This document shows positions 1 through 10,022 of a stretch of DNA of 41,779 bases, piece by piece. Where the stretch lies: assembly GCA_013041765.1 (NCBI GenBank), contig JABDRL010000099.1, positions 1 to 41,779 on the forward strand, written 5' to 3'. Both the position numbers and the translations under genes were made by a program. The stretch is from Dactylosporangium sp. (lineage in GTDB: Bacteria > Actinomycetota > Actinomycetes > Mycobacteriales > Micromonosporaceae). The first letter of the stretch is position 1. Every line of letters begins with the position of its first letter. The notes under the pieces were generated by a model. That model did not search any database and was not told the DNA's origin. It worked only from the letters and a program-made list of their open reading frames with translations.

Positions 1-1
1 G

Positions 2-103
2 CCCCGGCCGGGGCGCCCGGAACCGACCGGGGCACTGGCCGACGCGCTCCGGCGAGCCGGGCTGGACAAGGGGCTCGGCGGGCCCGACCGGCGCGGTCGC
101 TGA
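2..103 (+). CDS. 3' end of an unidentified ORF entering from the left edge
   Basis: Reading frame 2 is open from the window edge to a TGA at 101-103 and ends in a charged helical tail (ALADALRRAGLDKGLG followed by GPDRRGR). The composition is compatible with the C-terminus of an actinobacterial protein, but only 33 residues are visible and no family can be named. It converges on the methyltransferase that ends at 172. An open frame this short can occur by chance in GC-rich DNA. Confidence 0.3.
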   Translation, partial: PRPGRPEPTGALADALRRAGLDKGLGGPDRRGR

Positions 104-111
104 GGGAGGAA

Positions 112-129
112 TTTCCAAGATCTTGGAAA
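112..129. promoter_or_regulatory. Perfect 18-bp palindrome between convergent ends
   Basis: TTTCCAAGATCTTGGAAA reads the same on both strands. It is AT-rich against the surrounding GC-rich DNA and lies between the edge ORF (stop at 103) and the methyltransferase stop (172). Without a loop it is a poor RNA hairpin, so a dimeric protein binding site is at least as likely as a bidirectional terminator. Its role is unknown. Confidence 0.4.
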
Positions 130-171
130 CACTTCATGCTGTCAGCAGTATTTCTTTCCCAGTTATCGCGA

Positions 172-780
172 TCATGACCGTCGGCCCCGGACGGCGACCA
201 CCACGACGTCCAGGGCGTCGGCGGATCCGTCAGCCACCGTGACCCGACGCCGCGCCACCTCCGCGCGTCGCACCACCAGGCCGGGCAGCTCGCCGGCGAT
301 CGTCTCCGGGGTGTACAGCACCGCCGGGTCCTGCGGGCCGCCGACGCCAGCTGTCAGATTCGCCAGCGCGTGGCCGACGACCAGCAGCGTCCCGCCGGGG
401 GCCACCGCCCCGGCGGCTCGGGCGAGGATCCCGGCCCGCTCGTCGGTCGGCACGTGCAGGTACGCCACCAGCACCGCGTCGAACCCCTGGGGCTCTGGGC
501 GATAGGTCCGCAGGTCGGCGACCACCCAGTGCACCGAGACACCCTGCTCGCGCGCCAGCCGGCGCCCCTTGTCGAGGCCAGTGGCGGAGAAGTCGACGGC
601 GGTCGCCCGCCAGCCCTGGCCGGCCAGCCAGGTCGCGTTGCGCCCCTCCCCCGCCGCCAGGTCAAGAGCCCGCCCCGGAGCGCGGCCCCGGAATATTTCG
701 GCCACGAACTGGTTGGGTTCGGCCGCCCACACCAGGTCGGGCGTTGCCGCATAGCGCTGGTCCCAGCCGGTGCTGTCCAT
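172..780 (-). CDS. Class I SAM-dependent methyltransferase (TehB-like)
   Basis: A 202-residue protein with a complete Rossmann methyltransferase core. Motif I is LDLAAGEGRNATWLA near residues 40-54, followed by an acidic strand end (AVDFS) that should bind the SAM ribose, then VADLRTY and FDAVLVAYLHVP (motifs II-III). The family includes tellurite/thiopurine-type and small-molecule methyltransferases; the substrate cannot be read from sequence. The ATG has a GGGAGGA element about 9 bases upstream. It starts 17 bases after the dnaE stop on the same strand and is likely the last gene of that transcript. The methyltransferase fold is well supported, the substrate is not. Confidence 0.85.
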   Translation of the reverse strand: MDSTGWDQRYAATPDLVWAAEPNQFVAEIFRGRAPGRALDLAAGEGRNATWLAGQGWRATAVDFSATGLDKGRRLAREQGVSVHWVVADLRTYRPEPQGFDAVLVAYLHVPTDERAGILARAAGAVAPGGTLLVVGHALANLTAGVGGPQDPAVLYTPETIAGELPGLVVRRAEVARRRVTVADGSADALDVVVVAVRGRRS

Positions 781-797
781 GGTGGGGGTCCTCCCGG

Positions 798-3700
798 TCA
801 GGTCACGATCGCCCCGGCGCCCAGGGTCGCCTTGAGGTCGGCCATCAGCGCGGGGCTCGGACCGACCCGGTGGTTACCCAGCCGGTAGGTCACGGCCTTC
901 GGCCCGTTGGTCAGTCGCACCTGGACCTCGGCATCGCCGGGATGCCGGAGAACGATCTCCTTCAGCCGCTCGACGACCTGTGGGGTGCACCGGGTGACCG
1001 GCAGGGTCATCACCACCGGCCGGGTTCCCGCGGCATTCGACAGATCCGGCACCGACAGATCCATCGCCATGATCCGGGGTGTGTCGTCGCGCCGGTCGAC
1101 CCGCCCCTTGACCACCACGATCGCGTCCTCGGCGATGTACTGCCCCACCAGCTCGTAGGTGTTGGGGAAGAAGAGGGCCTCCACGTGACCGTCGAGGTCC
1201 TCCAGGGAGGCCGACGCCCAGGCCTTGCCCTGCTTGGTGATGCGCCGCTGGACCCCGGCCAGCATGCCCGCCAGGGTCACCACCGTGCCGTCGGGCACCG
1301 CCCCCTCCTCCGACAGGGAGGCGATGTTGTGATCGGCGGCCTTGGCCAGGACGTGTTCCAGGCCGCGCAGCGGGTGGTCGGAGACGTACAGACCCAGCAT
1401 CTCGCGCTCGAAGGCCAGCAGTTCCCGCTTGTCCCATTCGGTGGTCGGGATCGGGACGCTGGCGACCGATGCCGACGCCCCCTGCTCCGCCGTCTCGTCG
1501 AACATCGATCCGAACAGGTCGTACTGGCCGACGGCCTCGTTGCGCTTCACTCCGGCGTAGGCGTCGATGGCGTCGGCGTGGATGCTCAGCAGCCCCTTGC
1601 GGGTGTGCTCCATCGAGTCGAATGCCCCTGCCTTGATCAGCGATTCGATCGTCTTCTTGTTGCACGCCAGCGCCTCGACCTTGGCCAGGAAGTCGTAGAA
1701 GTCGGCGGCGGCGCCCTTGGCCTTCCGCGAGCGGACGATCGCCTCCACGACGTTGGTGCCGACGTTCCGCACCGCGGCCAGGCCGAACCGGATGTTCTTG
1801 CCCACCGGGGTGAACGGGCCGGTGGACTCGTTGACGTCCGGGGGCATCACCTCGATGCCCATCCGGCGGCACTCCGCCAGGTAGACGGCCATCTTGTCCT
1901 TGTCGTCGCCGACGGAGGTCAGCAGCGCCGCCATGTACTCGGCCGGGTAGTTGGCCTTGAGGTACGCCGTCCAGTAGGACACCAGGCCGTAGCCGGCGGT
2001 GTGCGCCTTGTTGAACGCATAGTCGGCGAACGGGACCAGGATGTCCCACAAGGTCTTGATTGCCTCGTCGGAGTAGCCGTTGTCCCGCATCCCGTCGCGG
2101 AACGGCACGAACTCCTTGTCGAGCACCTCTTTCTTCTTCTTGCCCATCGCCCGGCGCAGCAGGTCGGCCTTGCCCAGCGAGTAGCCGGCCAGCTTCTGCG
2201 CCAGGCGCTGCACCTGCTCCTGGTAGACGATCAGGCCGTAGGTATCGCCGAGGATCTCCTCGCACGCCTCGGCCAGCTCCGGATGGATCGGCGTGATCGA
2301 CTGCTGGCCGTTCTTGCGCAGGGCGTAGTTGGTGTGGGAGTTGGCCCCCATCGGCCCGGGGCGGTACAGGGCAAGCACCGCGGAGATGTCCTCGAAGTTG
2401 TCCGGACGCATCATCCGCAGTAGCGAGCGCATCGGCCCGCCGTCGAGCTGGAACACCCCGAGGGTGTCGCCCCGGCCCAGCAGCTCGTAGGCGGCCCGGT
2501 CGTCCAGCGGCAACGCCAGCAGATCGACCTTGTGCCCGTGGTTGGCCTCGACGTTCTTCAGGGCGTCGTCGATGATCGTCAGGTTCCGGAGGCCCAGGAA
2601 GTCCATCTTGAGCAGGCCGAGGGTCTCGCAGGTCGGATAGTCGAACTGCGTGATGATCGCCCCGTCGGCGTCCCGGCGCATCAGCGGAATGTGATCCATC
2701 AGGGGCTCCGCCGACATGATCACGCCAGCGGCGTGCACGCCGGTCTGCCGGATCAGCCCTTCCAGTCCCTGCGCCGTGTCCACGATCTTCTTGACATCGG
2801 CGTCCGACTCGTACAGCTGCCGGAACTCCGCGGCCTCCGCATACCGCGGATGGTTCGCATCGAAGATCCCCGACAGCGGGATGTCCTTGCCCATGACCGG
2901 CGGCGGCATGGCCTTGGTGATCCGGTCGCCCATGGCGAACGGGAACCCGAGCACCCGCGAGGAGTCCTTGACCGCGGCCTTCGCCTTGATCGTTCCGAAG
3001 GTCGCGATCTGCGCGACCTTGTCCTCGCCCCACCGCTGGGTGACATACCGGATGACGTCCCCGCGCCGACGCTCGTCGAAGTCGATGTCAATGTCCGGCA
3101 TCGATACCCGCTCGGGGTTCAGGAACCGTTCGAAGATCAGTCCGTGCGGCAACGGATCGAGGTCGGTGATGCCCATGGCGTAGGCCACCAGGCTGCCGGC
3201 GGCCGAGCCCCGTCCCGGTCCCACCGCGATGTCGTTGTTCTTCGCCCACAGGATGAAGTCGGACACCACCAGGAAGTACGCCGGGAACCCCATCTGCAGG
3301 ATGACGTCCATCTCGTACTCGGTCTGCCGCCGGTGCGTCTCGTCGAAGCCGCCGGGGAACCGCCGGGCCATGCCCTCCCACACCTGCTGGCGGAAGTACG
3401 ACTCCTCGGTGTGCCCCTCGGGGATCGGGAACCTCGGCATGAGGTTGCGGTAGGTGAACATGCCGGTGGTGTCGACCCGCTCGGCGATCAGCAGCGTGTT
3501 CGAGCAGCCCCGCTGCCAGATCTCCGAGGAGTCGGCGCTCCGGGTCTGCTCCGCCGACTTGATGAAGTATCCCGATCCGCTGAACCGGAACCGGTTGGGG
3601 TCGCTGACGTTGCTGGCGGTCTGCACGCACAGCAGCACGTCGTGCGACTCGGACTGGCCCTCGTAGGTGTAGTGCGAGTCGTTGGTGACCACCGGTTCCA

Positions 3701-4340
3701 GGTTGAGCCGCCGGCCGATCTCCACCAGGCCGTCGCGCACCCGGCGTTCCATCTCCAGGCCGTGGTCCATCAGTTCCAGGTAGAAGTTCTCCGGCCCGAA
3801 AATGTCCCGGTACTTCGCCGCCGCCGCCAGGGCCGCGTCGAACTGGTCCAGCCGCAGCCGGGTCTGCACCTCCCCGGAGGGACATCCGGTCGTGGCGATG
3901 ACCCCCGTGGAGTACTCGGCGATCAGCTCCACGTCCATCCGGGGCCACTTGATGTAGTACCCCTCGAACGAGGCCCGCGACGTCAGCCGGAAGAGGTTGT
4001 GCAGCCCCTCGTTGTTCTGCGCCCAGAGGGTCGCGTGGGTGTAGCCGCCGCCCCCGGAGACGTCGTCGCTCTTCTGGTCCGGGCGGCCCCACCGGATGCG
4101 TTTCTTGGTGAACCGCGACTCGGGCGCGACGTAGGCCTCGATGCCCAGGACCGGGGTGATCCCCGCCTTGGTCGCCTGCTTGAAGAACTCGTAGGCCCCG
4201 TGCATGTTGCCGTGGTCGGTCATCCCGACCGCCGGCATCCCCAGCCGCTTGACCTCGGCAAACAGCTCCTTCAGCCGAGCGGCGCCGTCGAGCATCGAAT
4301 ACTCGGTGTGCACGTGCAGGTGCACATATGGTTCACCCAC
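798..4340 (-). CDS. dnaE: DNA polymerase III subunit alpha (DnaE)
   Basis: The replicative C-family DNA polymerase, about 1180 residues, the usual length. The N-terminus is a PHP domain ([13 protein letters not shown]). The polymerase core has PGRGSAAGS near 375 and the metal-binding acidic motif PDIDIDF near 415. A helix-hairpin-helix region follows, then an OB fold near 1015-1080 ([19 protein letters not shown]). The chosen start is the GTG at 4338-4340, placed 5 bases after AGGAAGG; the frame extends upstream to 4418, but those residues are not family-like. The nitroreductase stop lies 55 bases upstream and the methyltransferase begins 17 bases downstream, so a minus-strand operon is likely. 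By sequence this is the essential DnaE1 type rather than the error-prone DnaE2, which normally sits with imuA'/imuB; neither is present here. Confidence 0.97.
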   Translation of the reverse strand: MGEPYVHLHVHTEYSMLDGAARLKELFAEVKRLGMPAVGMTDHGNMHGAYEFFKQATKAGITPVLGIEAYVAPESRFTKKRIRWGRPDQKSDDVSGGGGYTHATLWAQNNEGLHNLFRLTSRASFEGYYIKWPRMDVELIAEYSTGVIATTGCPSGEVQTRLRLDQFDAALAAAAKYRDIFGPENFYLELMDHGLEMERRVRDGLVEIGRRLNLEPVVTNDSHYTYEGQSESHDVLLCVQTASNVSDPNRFRFSGSGYFIKSAEQTRSADSSEIWQRGCSNTLLIAERVDTTGMFTYRNLMPRFPIPEGHTEESYFRQQVWEGMARRFPGGFDETHRRQTEYEMDVILQMGFPAYFLVVSDFILWAKNNDIAVGPGRGSAAGSLVAYAMGITDLDPLPHGLIFERFLNPERVSMPDIDIDFDERRRGDVIRYVTQRWGEDKVAQIATFGTIKAKAAVKDSSRVLGFPFAMGDRITKAMPPPVMGKDIPLSGIFDANHPRYAEAAEFRQLYESDADVKKIVDTAQGLEGLIRQTGVHAAGVIMSAEPLMDHIPLMRRDADGAIITQFDYPTCETLGLLKMDFLGLRNLTIIDDALKNVEANHGHKVDLLALPLDDRAAYELLGRGDTLGVFQLDGGPMRSLLRMMRPDNFEDISAVLALYRPGPMGANSHTNYALRKNGQQSITPIHPELAEACEEILGDTYGLIVYQEQVQRLAQKLAGYSLGKADLLRRAMGKKKKEVLDKEFVPFRDGMRDNGYSDEAIKTLWDILVPFADYAFNKAHTAGYGLVSYWTAYLKANYPAEYMAALLTSVGDDKDKMAVYLAECRRMGIEVMPPDVNESTGPFTPVGKNIRFGLAAVRNVGTNVVEAIVRSRKAKGAAADFYDFLAKVEALACNKKTIESLIKAGAFDSMEHTRKGLLSIHADAIDAYAGVKRNEAVGQYDLFGSMFDETAEQGASASVASVPIPTTEWDKRELLAFEREMLGLYVSDHPLRGLEHVLAKAADHNIASLSEEGAVPDGTVVTLAGMLAGVQRRITKQGKAWASASLEDLDGHVEALFFPNTYELVGQYIAEDAIVVVKGRVDRRDDTPRIMAMDLSVPDLSNAAGTRPVVMTLPVTRCTPQVVERLKEIVLRHPGDAEVQVRLTNGPKAVTYRLGNHRVGPSPALMADLKATLGAGAIVT

Positions 4341-4395
4341 GGCTGCCTTCCTGCGATCGGGTGTCGGGCGGGTCGCGCCAGGGCAGCCTACGCCG

Positions 4396-5040
4396 CTAGG
4401 CCCGCGGTCCCCGAGCACCGTCGAGGGTGGTGTCCGGCGGCCAGCGGTCGTGGAACACGCACTCGTCGATCGGCCGCAGCCGCCTGTCGGCAGGGGTCTC
4501 GTCGGCGTACCCGATCGGCAGCAGGTACAGGCAGACCACGTCCTCCGGCAGGCCGAGGAGTTCGCTGGCCCGGCGGGTGTCCAGGTGCCCGATCCAGCAG
4601 GAGGACAGCCCGTGGCTCGCCGCGGCCAGGGCGAGGTGCTCCCCGGGCAGCAGCGGGAACGCGTTGTCGGCGTACACCCGCATCGCCGTGCGGTGCGGGT
4701 AGGCGTTGAGGTAGGTCAGCAGCTCGGCCCCGAACCGGGCCGTGTTGATGGCCGTGAACTGGTCGTCCGGCGCCCGGGTCGCGGCATCCGGGCTCAGCCT
4801 GGAGCACAGCGCGATGATGACCGGCGCGGTCGCGATCCACTCCTGGTCCCCGGCCAGGGCCGTCAGGGCACGCTTGGTGGATTCGTCCCGGATGACGCCG
4901 AAATAGCCGCTGTTGACGCCTCCGGAGGACGGAGCGAGTCGACCGGCTTCCAGGATGTCCGCCAGGGCGTCCTCCGGCACCGGTTTCGGGGCGAACCGCC
5001 GGATCGAGCGCCGCGCCCGCACCGCATCCATGAACTCCAT
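4396..5040 (-). CDS. Nitroreductase-family flavoprotein
   Basis: A 214-residue FMN-dependent NAD(P)H oxidoreductase. The N-terminus [16 protein letters not shown] is the classic FMN phosphate-binding start of the family (RRSIR), followed by [13 protein letters not shown] central segment with [19 protein letters not shown] and the [12 protein letters not shown] stretch complete the fold. The ATG at 5038-5040 is preceded by AAGGAG with 6-base spacing, which decides the start although the frame runs on to 5148. It is the first gene of the probable nitroreductase-dnaE-methyltransferase transcript. Family members reduce nitroaromatics, quinones or enones or act as flavin reductases; the substrate here is unknown. 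Confidence 0.9.
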   Translation of the reverse strand: MEFMDAVRARRSIRRFAPKPVPEDALADILEAGRLAPSSGGVNSGYFGVIRDESTKRALTALAGDQEWIATAPVIIALCSRLSPDAATRAPDDQFTAINTARFGAELLTYLNAYPHRTAMRVYADNAFPLLPGEHLALAAASHGLSSCWIGHLDTRRASELLGLPEDVVCLYLLPIGYADETPADRRLRPIDECVFHDRWPPDTTLDGARGPRA

Positions 5041-5251
5041 CTCAGGCTCCTTCACAGGCAGTCGTTCCGCCGGCAGCCACGAGCGGTCCCGGCGCCCACC
5101 GCTGACACCGTAGCGCGGGGCGTGTCCGCCACCCGGCGTACCCGCCAAGGCACCGGCTTCGCCATCAAAGATGGCGGAAGGGAGTCAAGGCGGTCGGCCG
5201 CCCGCCGATAGGCAGTTCAAGTGCCGTGACCGACGAGCCGGGACGGAGGGG

Positions 5252-7285
5252 ATGAGGGTGGCGCCCAACCGCAGATCAAGGGCACGAATATGGCTCTGGG
5301 TGCTCGCCTGTGTCATCCTCTTGGGCCTCAGCGCGGTTCCGCTGTCCATGAACGTCCGGGCGACGCAGGAGGCGCAGGACATCAGGCAGGCGCTGCGCGA
5401 CGCGGCACTGGTCGGCGCGGCCCGCGCGATGATCACCCAGGAGAATCTCGAATTCCAGCGGTACCAGCTGGAGCCCACGGCCGAGTCGAGGAGTCGCTTC
5501 ACCCTGTCGGCCGCGGCGGCGACCAGCGCGCTGCGGGATGCCCAGAGCGCCGCCGGCGAGCAGGCCAGTGTCGAGGCCAGCCGCCTGGCCAACGAGCAGG
5601 CCGAGTATCTCCGGCAGGTGGACCTGGTCCTGCGGGCCCAGGGGTCCGGCGGGGCCTCGGTGGCCCAGCAGACCGCGGCGGCCTCGGCGTTCCAGGTGCT
5701 CGCCCAGGACGCCGACGCGGTGCTGCTCTCCTCCTCCAACACGGCGAAGGACCAGGCCGTCGCCCTGCACAACGCCCAGTTGTCGGTACTGGTCGCGACG
5801 CTCGTCACGTTGGTCATCGGGGTGACGGTGGCCGCCCTGGGCGGCATGGCGGCGCTGACCGGCCCGCGCGGCGAGCCGGCGCCGCCAGTCGTTGCGGAGC
5901 CGGAGCCGCCGCCCCATACCGACCCGCTCACCGAACTCCCGGACGAGACGGCCTTCGCCGAGCACCTGCACGCGGCGCTGGCCGAGGCCCAGCAGTCCGG
6001 TGGCCGGGGCGTCACGGTGCTGTCCATCAACCTCAACGGTTTCGACGGCATCACCCAGATCCACGGCCACGACGGATGCGACCAGGTGATGGTCGCGGCC
6101 TCCCGGCGCCTGCGCCGGGTCATCCGCGACGTGGACCTGGCCAGCCGGTCCGGCGAGAGCGGCTTCGCCGTGCTGCTACGCGACATGACCAACCGCCCGG
6201 ACGTCCAGGCCGTCACCGGCCGGATCGAGCGCGTCCTGTGCCGGGATTTTCGCATTCAGAGCGGGATCACGGCGGTGACGGCCAGTATCGGCATCGCCAT
6301 CGGCCCCCCGGACAGCGATCCGGACGACGTGGTGCGGCGGGCCCATGCCGCGATGCGCCGCATCCGCTCGGCCGACGGCGGTGTCGCCTTCTTCGAGCAG
6401 AACGACGCCGACACCCCGCAGGCCGCCGCGGGCCCCGGCGGCGGACCGGCCGCCGCCCCGGCGCCGGTCAGCGATCTCACCGACGATCTGCGGATGCTGC
6501 TGCACGCCGGGGATCCCGACGGCCAGCTCGTGGTCGCCTACCAGCCGATCGCCCGGCTGGTCGACGGGGTGACGAGCAGCGCGGAGGCCATCGTGGAGTG
6601 GCGGCATCCGACGCACGGCCGGATCGGGCCCGCGGAGCTGACCGGGGTCGCGGAAAGGAGCAACCTCACCACTCCGCTCACGGCCAGGATCCTCGACACC
6701 GTGGCTGTCCAGGCCCTGACGTGGCAGGGCAGCGGCAGTCCCCTCGCGGTCACGGTGAGCGTCTCTCCCCGGTGCCTGGCGGATCCGCTGTTCGCTCCCG
6801 AGGTCCACGCCGCGATCGAGCGGGCCAAGGTGGCGCCGGAGCTGCTCGGGCTCGGCCTCGCCGAGGCCGACGCCATGGCCAACCCGGATCTCGTCGCCAC
6901 GGTCTTCGGCAGTCTCCGACGGTCGGGCATGCGACTGACCATCGACGGATACGGCGTGATGCCCAATTCCCTGCCCCGGCTCCAGCGGCTCCAGTTTGAC
7001 GAGGTCAAGCTCGATCGCAGCCTGACGCGGCACCTCTCGGGCTCCCCCGCCGGGCAGGCCGTCGTGCTCAACACCATCGAGCTGGCGCACACCATCGGTT
7101 TCTCTGTCGTCGCCGATGACGTCGGCGAGGCCGACACCCTCGGGCTGCTGCACCAGTTCGGATGCGATCATGCACAGGGACCGGTACTCGGCGGGTCTCT
7201 CCCCTCCGAGGCCGTGGCCGCCGCCCGGGACCAGATCCAGCATCTGATCCTAAATGCCATCGGGCGGGCTGATATCGGCACGTGA
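5252..7285 (+). CDS. Membrane GGDEF/EAL protein with degenerate catalytic sites
   Basis: About 677 residues. An N-terminal membrane helix (IWLWVLACVILLGLSAVPLSM), an extracytoplasmic helical sensor region of about 150 residues and a second helix (LSVLVATLVTLVIGVTVAAL) precede a GGDEF and an EAL domain. Both look inactive. The GGDEF signature reads SGESGF and the metal-binding IDLD is INLN. In the EAL domain the signature is EAI, the catalytic Asn of the NLS motif is Ser (VSVSP), the DDFG pair reads DGYG and the AEGVE glutamate is Asp (VADDVG). Some positions (VKLDRS, AQG) are retained. I infer a c-di-GMP receptor or scaffold rather than an enzyme. The start could be ATG 5252 or GTG 5258, both near GGAGGGG; the frame is open from 5171. 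It points away from the nitroreductase. Confidence 0.88.
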   Translation: MRVAPNRRSRARIWLWVLACVILLGLSAVPLSMNVRATQEAQDIRQALRDAALVGAARAMITQENLEFQRYQLEPTAESRSRFTLSAAAATSALRDAQSAAGEQASVEASRLANEQAEYLRQVDLVLRAQGSGGASVAQQTAAASAFQVLAQDADAVLLSSSNTAKDQAVALHNAQLSVLVATLVTLVIGVTVAALGGMAALTGPRGEPAPPVVAEPEPPPHTDPLTELPDETAFAEHLHAALAEAQQSGGRGVTVLSINLNGFDGITQIHGHDGCDQVMVAASRRLRRVIRDVDLASRSGESGFAVLLRDMTNRPDVQAVTGRIERVLCRDFRIQSGITAVTASIGIAIGPPDSDPDDVVRRAHAAMRRIRSADGGVAFFEQNDADTPQAAAGPGGGPAAAPAPVSDLTDDLRMLLHAGDPDGQLVVAYQPIARLVDGVTSSAEAIVEWRHPTHGRIGPAELTGVAERSNLTTPLTARILDTVAVQALTWQGSGSPLAVTVSVSPRCLADPLFAPEVHAAIERAKVAPELLGLGLAEADAMANPDLVATVFGSLRRSGMRLTIDGYGVMPNSLPRLQRLQFDEVKLDRSLTRHLSGSPAGQAVVLNTIELAHTIGFSVVADDVGEADTLGLLHQFGCDHAQGPVLGGSLPSEAVAAARDQIQHLILNAIGRADIGT

Positions 7286-7341
7286 CGTAGGGTTCGTCGA
7301 ACGACGCCCCACGATACCGGTTTGCCTGTAGGGAGCCACTT

Positions 7342-7821
7342 GTGGACATCGAGCGCACGGCCTTGCCCGGCATCGGGCTCCGGCACGTCTTCACCACCGA
7401 GCGGCAGCGGCAGATCGGTGTGATCACGCACAGCACCGGCCGGCAGGATCTGGTCATCTACGACGAGGACGATCCGGACAGCGCCGAGCTGATCGTGCTG
7501 ACCCCGGCCGAGGCCGGCGTGCTGGCGGAGCTGCTCGGCACCGCCCGGATCGTCGAGCGGCTGGCCGAGCTGCACCGCCAGGTCGAGGGCCTGATGAGTG
7601 TCCAGGTGACAATCACAGCCAGTTGCCAGTACGCCGGCCGGAGCCTCGCCGAGACCCGGGCACGCAGCCGGACCGGTGCCTCGATCGTCGCCGTCGTCCG
7701 CAACCGTGACGTCATCGTCAGCCCCCGGCCGGACTTCGTGTTTCGCCCCGGCGATGTGGTGGTCGTGGTGGGTACGGAGGAGGGCGCAAGCGCCGTCGCC
7801 GCGATCCTCTCCGACGGGTAG
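7342..7821 (+). CDS. RCK_C/TrkA-C regulatory subunit of a cation:proton antiporter (KhtT-like)
   Basis: A 159-residue soluble protein. The N-terminal half (GIGLRHVFTTERQRQIGVI) matches the KhtT-type regulatory domain. The C-terminal half (about 80-159) is a TrkA-C domain with the GRSLAETRARSRTGASIVAVVRN strand-helix-strand pattern and PGDVVVVVGTEEG. TrkA-C domains bind small ligands, in KhtT c-di-AMP or cations, to gate the partner antiporter. The start is GTG with TAGGGAG about 6 bases upstream. It precedes the membrane subunit by 5 bases, so the two are surely co-transcribed. The ligand is inferred from the family only. Confidence 0.88.
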   Translation: MDIERTALPGIGLRHVFTTERQRQIGVITHSTGRQDLVIYDEDDPDSAELIVLTPAEAGVLAELLGTARIVERLAELHRQVEGLMSVQVTITASCQYAGRSLAETRARSRTGASIVAVVRNRDVIVSPRPDFVFRPGDVVVVVGTEEGASAVAAILSDG

Positions 7822-7826
7822 CCGCG

Positions 7827-9044
7827 ATGCACGAGGGATCGCTGATGCTCGTCGAACTCGGGGCCGTGATTCTCGGGCTGGGCCTGCTGGCTGCGGTCTC
7901 CGTACGGTTCTCGATTTCCCCCATTCCGCTGTACCTGATCGCCGGGCTTGCCTTCGGGTCGGGGGGGATCCTGCCTCTGGGCACGAGCGAGCGGTTCATC
8001 TCCGTCGGGGCCGAGATCGGCGTCATCCTGCTGCTGCTGAGTCTCGGCCTGGAGTACACCGCGAGCGAGCTGGTGGGGACGTTGCGTTCCTCGGCCCTCG
8101 CGGGGCTGCTGGACCTCGGGCTGAACGCCGCTCCGGGGGTTCTGGCCGCGTTGTTGCTCGGCTGGGGGCCCACCGCGGCGGTGGCCCTCGGCGGCATCAC
8201 CTACGTCACGTCTTCCGGGATCACCGCCAAGGTCATGGTTGATCTGGGCTGGCTCGGCAACCGCGAGGCCCCGAGTGTGCTCTCACTCCTGGTCTTCGAG
8301 GACCTGACGATGGCGATCTACCTGCCGATCCTCACCGCGCTCCTCGCGGGGGTCAGCCTCGTCCTCGGCCTGGCCACGCTCGCCATCGCCTCGGCGACCA
8401 TCGGCATCATCCTGCTCGTCGCGCTGCGGTTCGGGCACATCGTCGAGCGGCTGGTCGCCAGTCCGAGCGACGAGGTGCTGCTGCTCAAGGTGCTCGGCCT
8501 GACCCTGCTGGTCGCGGGGGTCGCCCAGCAGCTGCAGGTCTCGGGGGCCGTGGGGGCGTTCCTGGTCGGCATCGCGCTGTCGGGTCCGCTGGCGCACGCG
8601 GCACGGGAACTGCTCGCGCCGCTGCGGGACCTGTTCGCCGCGGTCTTCTTCGTCTTCTTCGGCCTGCACACCGACCCGGCAGAGCTGCCGCCGGTCGTCG
8701 GCATCGCGGCCCTGCTGGCGGTCGCCGGGATCACGACCAAGGCCGCCACGGGCTGGATCGCCGCGGCGCGCGCCGGGAGCGGGACGACCGGCAGGCTGCG
8801 GGCGGCGTCCGCGCTCATCCCGCGTGGCGAGTTCAACATCGTCATCGCCGGTCTCGCGGTCACCGCTGGCGTGCAGCCCCAGCTCGGTCCGATCGCCGCG
8901 GCCTACGTCCTCACCCTTGCGGTCGCCGGGCCGTTGACCGCCCGCGGCGCCGAACCGCTCGCCAGGCTGATCATCCGCCGTCGCCGGCGGCGGATGGAAC
9001 GTAGTGATCCCGGCACGGCCCAGACGACGGAGCGACAAAAATGA
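7827..9044 (+). CDS. CPA2-family cation:proton antiporter, membrane subunit (KhtU/KefB-like)
   Basis: A 405-residue polytopic membrane protein with roughly 12 hydrophobic segments. Typical CPA2 elements are visible: the N-terminal [17 protein letters not shown], the long [10 protein letters not shown] helix, the ion-binding region [15 protein letters not shown] followed by [13 protein letters not shown], and the C-terminal [13 protein letters not shown]. It exchanges K+ or Na+ for protons at the cytoplasmic membrane. An attached RCK domain is lacking, which fits with the separate KhtT-like subunit just upstream. ATG 7845 is an alternative start with GAGGGATCG before it. The stop overlaps the next gene's start as ATGA. 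Confidence 0.92.
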   Translation: MHEGSLMLVELGAVILGLGLLAAVSVRFSISPIPLYLIAGLAFGSGGILPLGTSERFISVGAEIGVILLLLSLGLEYTASELVGTLRSSALAGLLDLGLNAAPGVLAALLLGWGPTAAVALGGITYVTSSGITAKVMVDLGWLGNREAPSVLSLLVFEDLTMAIYLPILTALLAGVSLVLGLATLAIASATIGIILLVALRFGHIVERLVASPSDEVLLLKVLGLTLLVAGVAQQLQVSGAVGAFLVGIALSGPLAHAARELLAPLRDLFAAVFFVFFGLHTDPAELPPVVGIAALLAVAGITTKAATGWIAAARAGSGTTGRLRAASALIPRGEFNIVIAGLAVTAGVQPQLGPIAAAYVLTLAVAGPLTARGAEPLARLIIRRRRRRMERSDPGTAQTTERQK

Positions 9045-9769
9045 TCATTGGCATTGACATCGGCGGGTCCGGCATCAAGGGCGCCCCCGTCGATGTGAGC
9101 ACGGGCACACTTTCGGCGGAACGGTACCGGGTGGAGACCCCCAGCCCCGCGAATGTCACGAACATCACGACGGCCGTGCGCCAGGTCGTCGAGCGCTTCG
9201 GAGCGACCGACCGGGTCGGCGTCACCTTCCCCGGCGTGGTCGTCGGCGGGGTGGCGAAAACCGCCGCCAACGTCGACATTTCGTGGCTGGAGGCGCCGGT
9301 GGCCAAGCTGCTGTCGGCCGCCGTCGACCGCCCCGCGACGGTCCTCAACGACGCCGACGCCGCCGGTATCGCGGAAATCACATTCGGTGCCGGCAAGGGC
9401 AAATCCGGCGTTGTGGTGCTGCTGACGTTCGGTACGGGCATCGGCAGCGCGGTCTTCCTGGACGGTCGGCTGCTGCCAAACACCGAGCTGGGCCATCTGG
9501 AGATTCGGGGCAAGGATGCCGAGGAACGGGCGTCCGACCGGATCCGGGAAACCAAGGAACTGGACTGGTCGCAGTGGGCGCTGCGGCTGGAGGAGTACCT
9601 GCGTCACGTGGAGCGGCTGATCCAGCCCGACCTCATTGTCATCGGCGGCGGAGTCAGCAAGAAAAGGGACAAATACCTACATCTCATCGATGTCAGGACT
9701 CCGGTGGTTACCGCCTCCCTCCAGAATAACGCTGGAATCATCGGCGCGGCCATCGCCGCGGCCGGATGA
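9041..9769 (+). CDS. ppgK: Polyphosphate glucokinase (ROK family)
   Basis: A 242-residue ROK kinase that phosphorylates glucose using polyphosphate (usually also ATP), feeding glycolysis. The phosphate-binding [13 protein letters not shown] opens the protein. VGVTFPGVV and [12 protein letters not shown] supply the sugar-binding Asn-Asp pair, and [10 protein letters not shown] is the second phosphate loop. The ELGH motif followed by [10 protein letters not shown] is characteristic of actinobacterial PpgK. The start codon overlaps the antiporter stop (ATGA), with GGAG about 8 bases upstream, so it is translationally coupled to an ion transporter. In a cellulolytic organism it would phosphorylate intracellular glucose released from cellodextrins. 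Confidence 0.95.
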   Translation: MIIGIDIGGSGIKGAPVDVSTGTLSAERYRVETPSPANVTNITTAVRQVVERFGATDRVGVTFPGVVVGGVAKTAANVDISWLEAPVAKLLSAAVDRPATVLNDADAAGIAEITFGAGKGKSGVVVLLTFGTGIGSAVFLDGRLLPNTELGHLEIRGKDAEERASDRIRETKELDWSQWALRLEEYLRHVERLIQPDLIVIGGGVSKKRDKYLHLIDVRTPVVTASLQNNAGIIGAAIAAAG

Positions 9770-10022
9770 CGCCACGGCCCGACAGCATGTCCGGCGGTCT
9801 GCGACGGTACTGTGCCAGACGTGGTGCTACTCCCGCGCACCCTGGCCACACCCATTCTCCTGCCGCGTCGCCAGTGCGGGACCAGGAGCATTGGGCCTGT
9901 GCCAGAAAGCGGGACAGTGCCGGACGAATGACCGCAAGTACCGCGGGGACAACCGATCCCGCGCCGGCTGGCCCGGCCGCGGGGGAACACACACCTCACC
10001 GGTGGCAGGGGAAGGCGACACA

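Noticed and set aside
798-2423. Long plus-strand frames opposite dnaE
   Set aside because: Antisense shadows of a clearly identified gene; no ribosome sites or domain matches.
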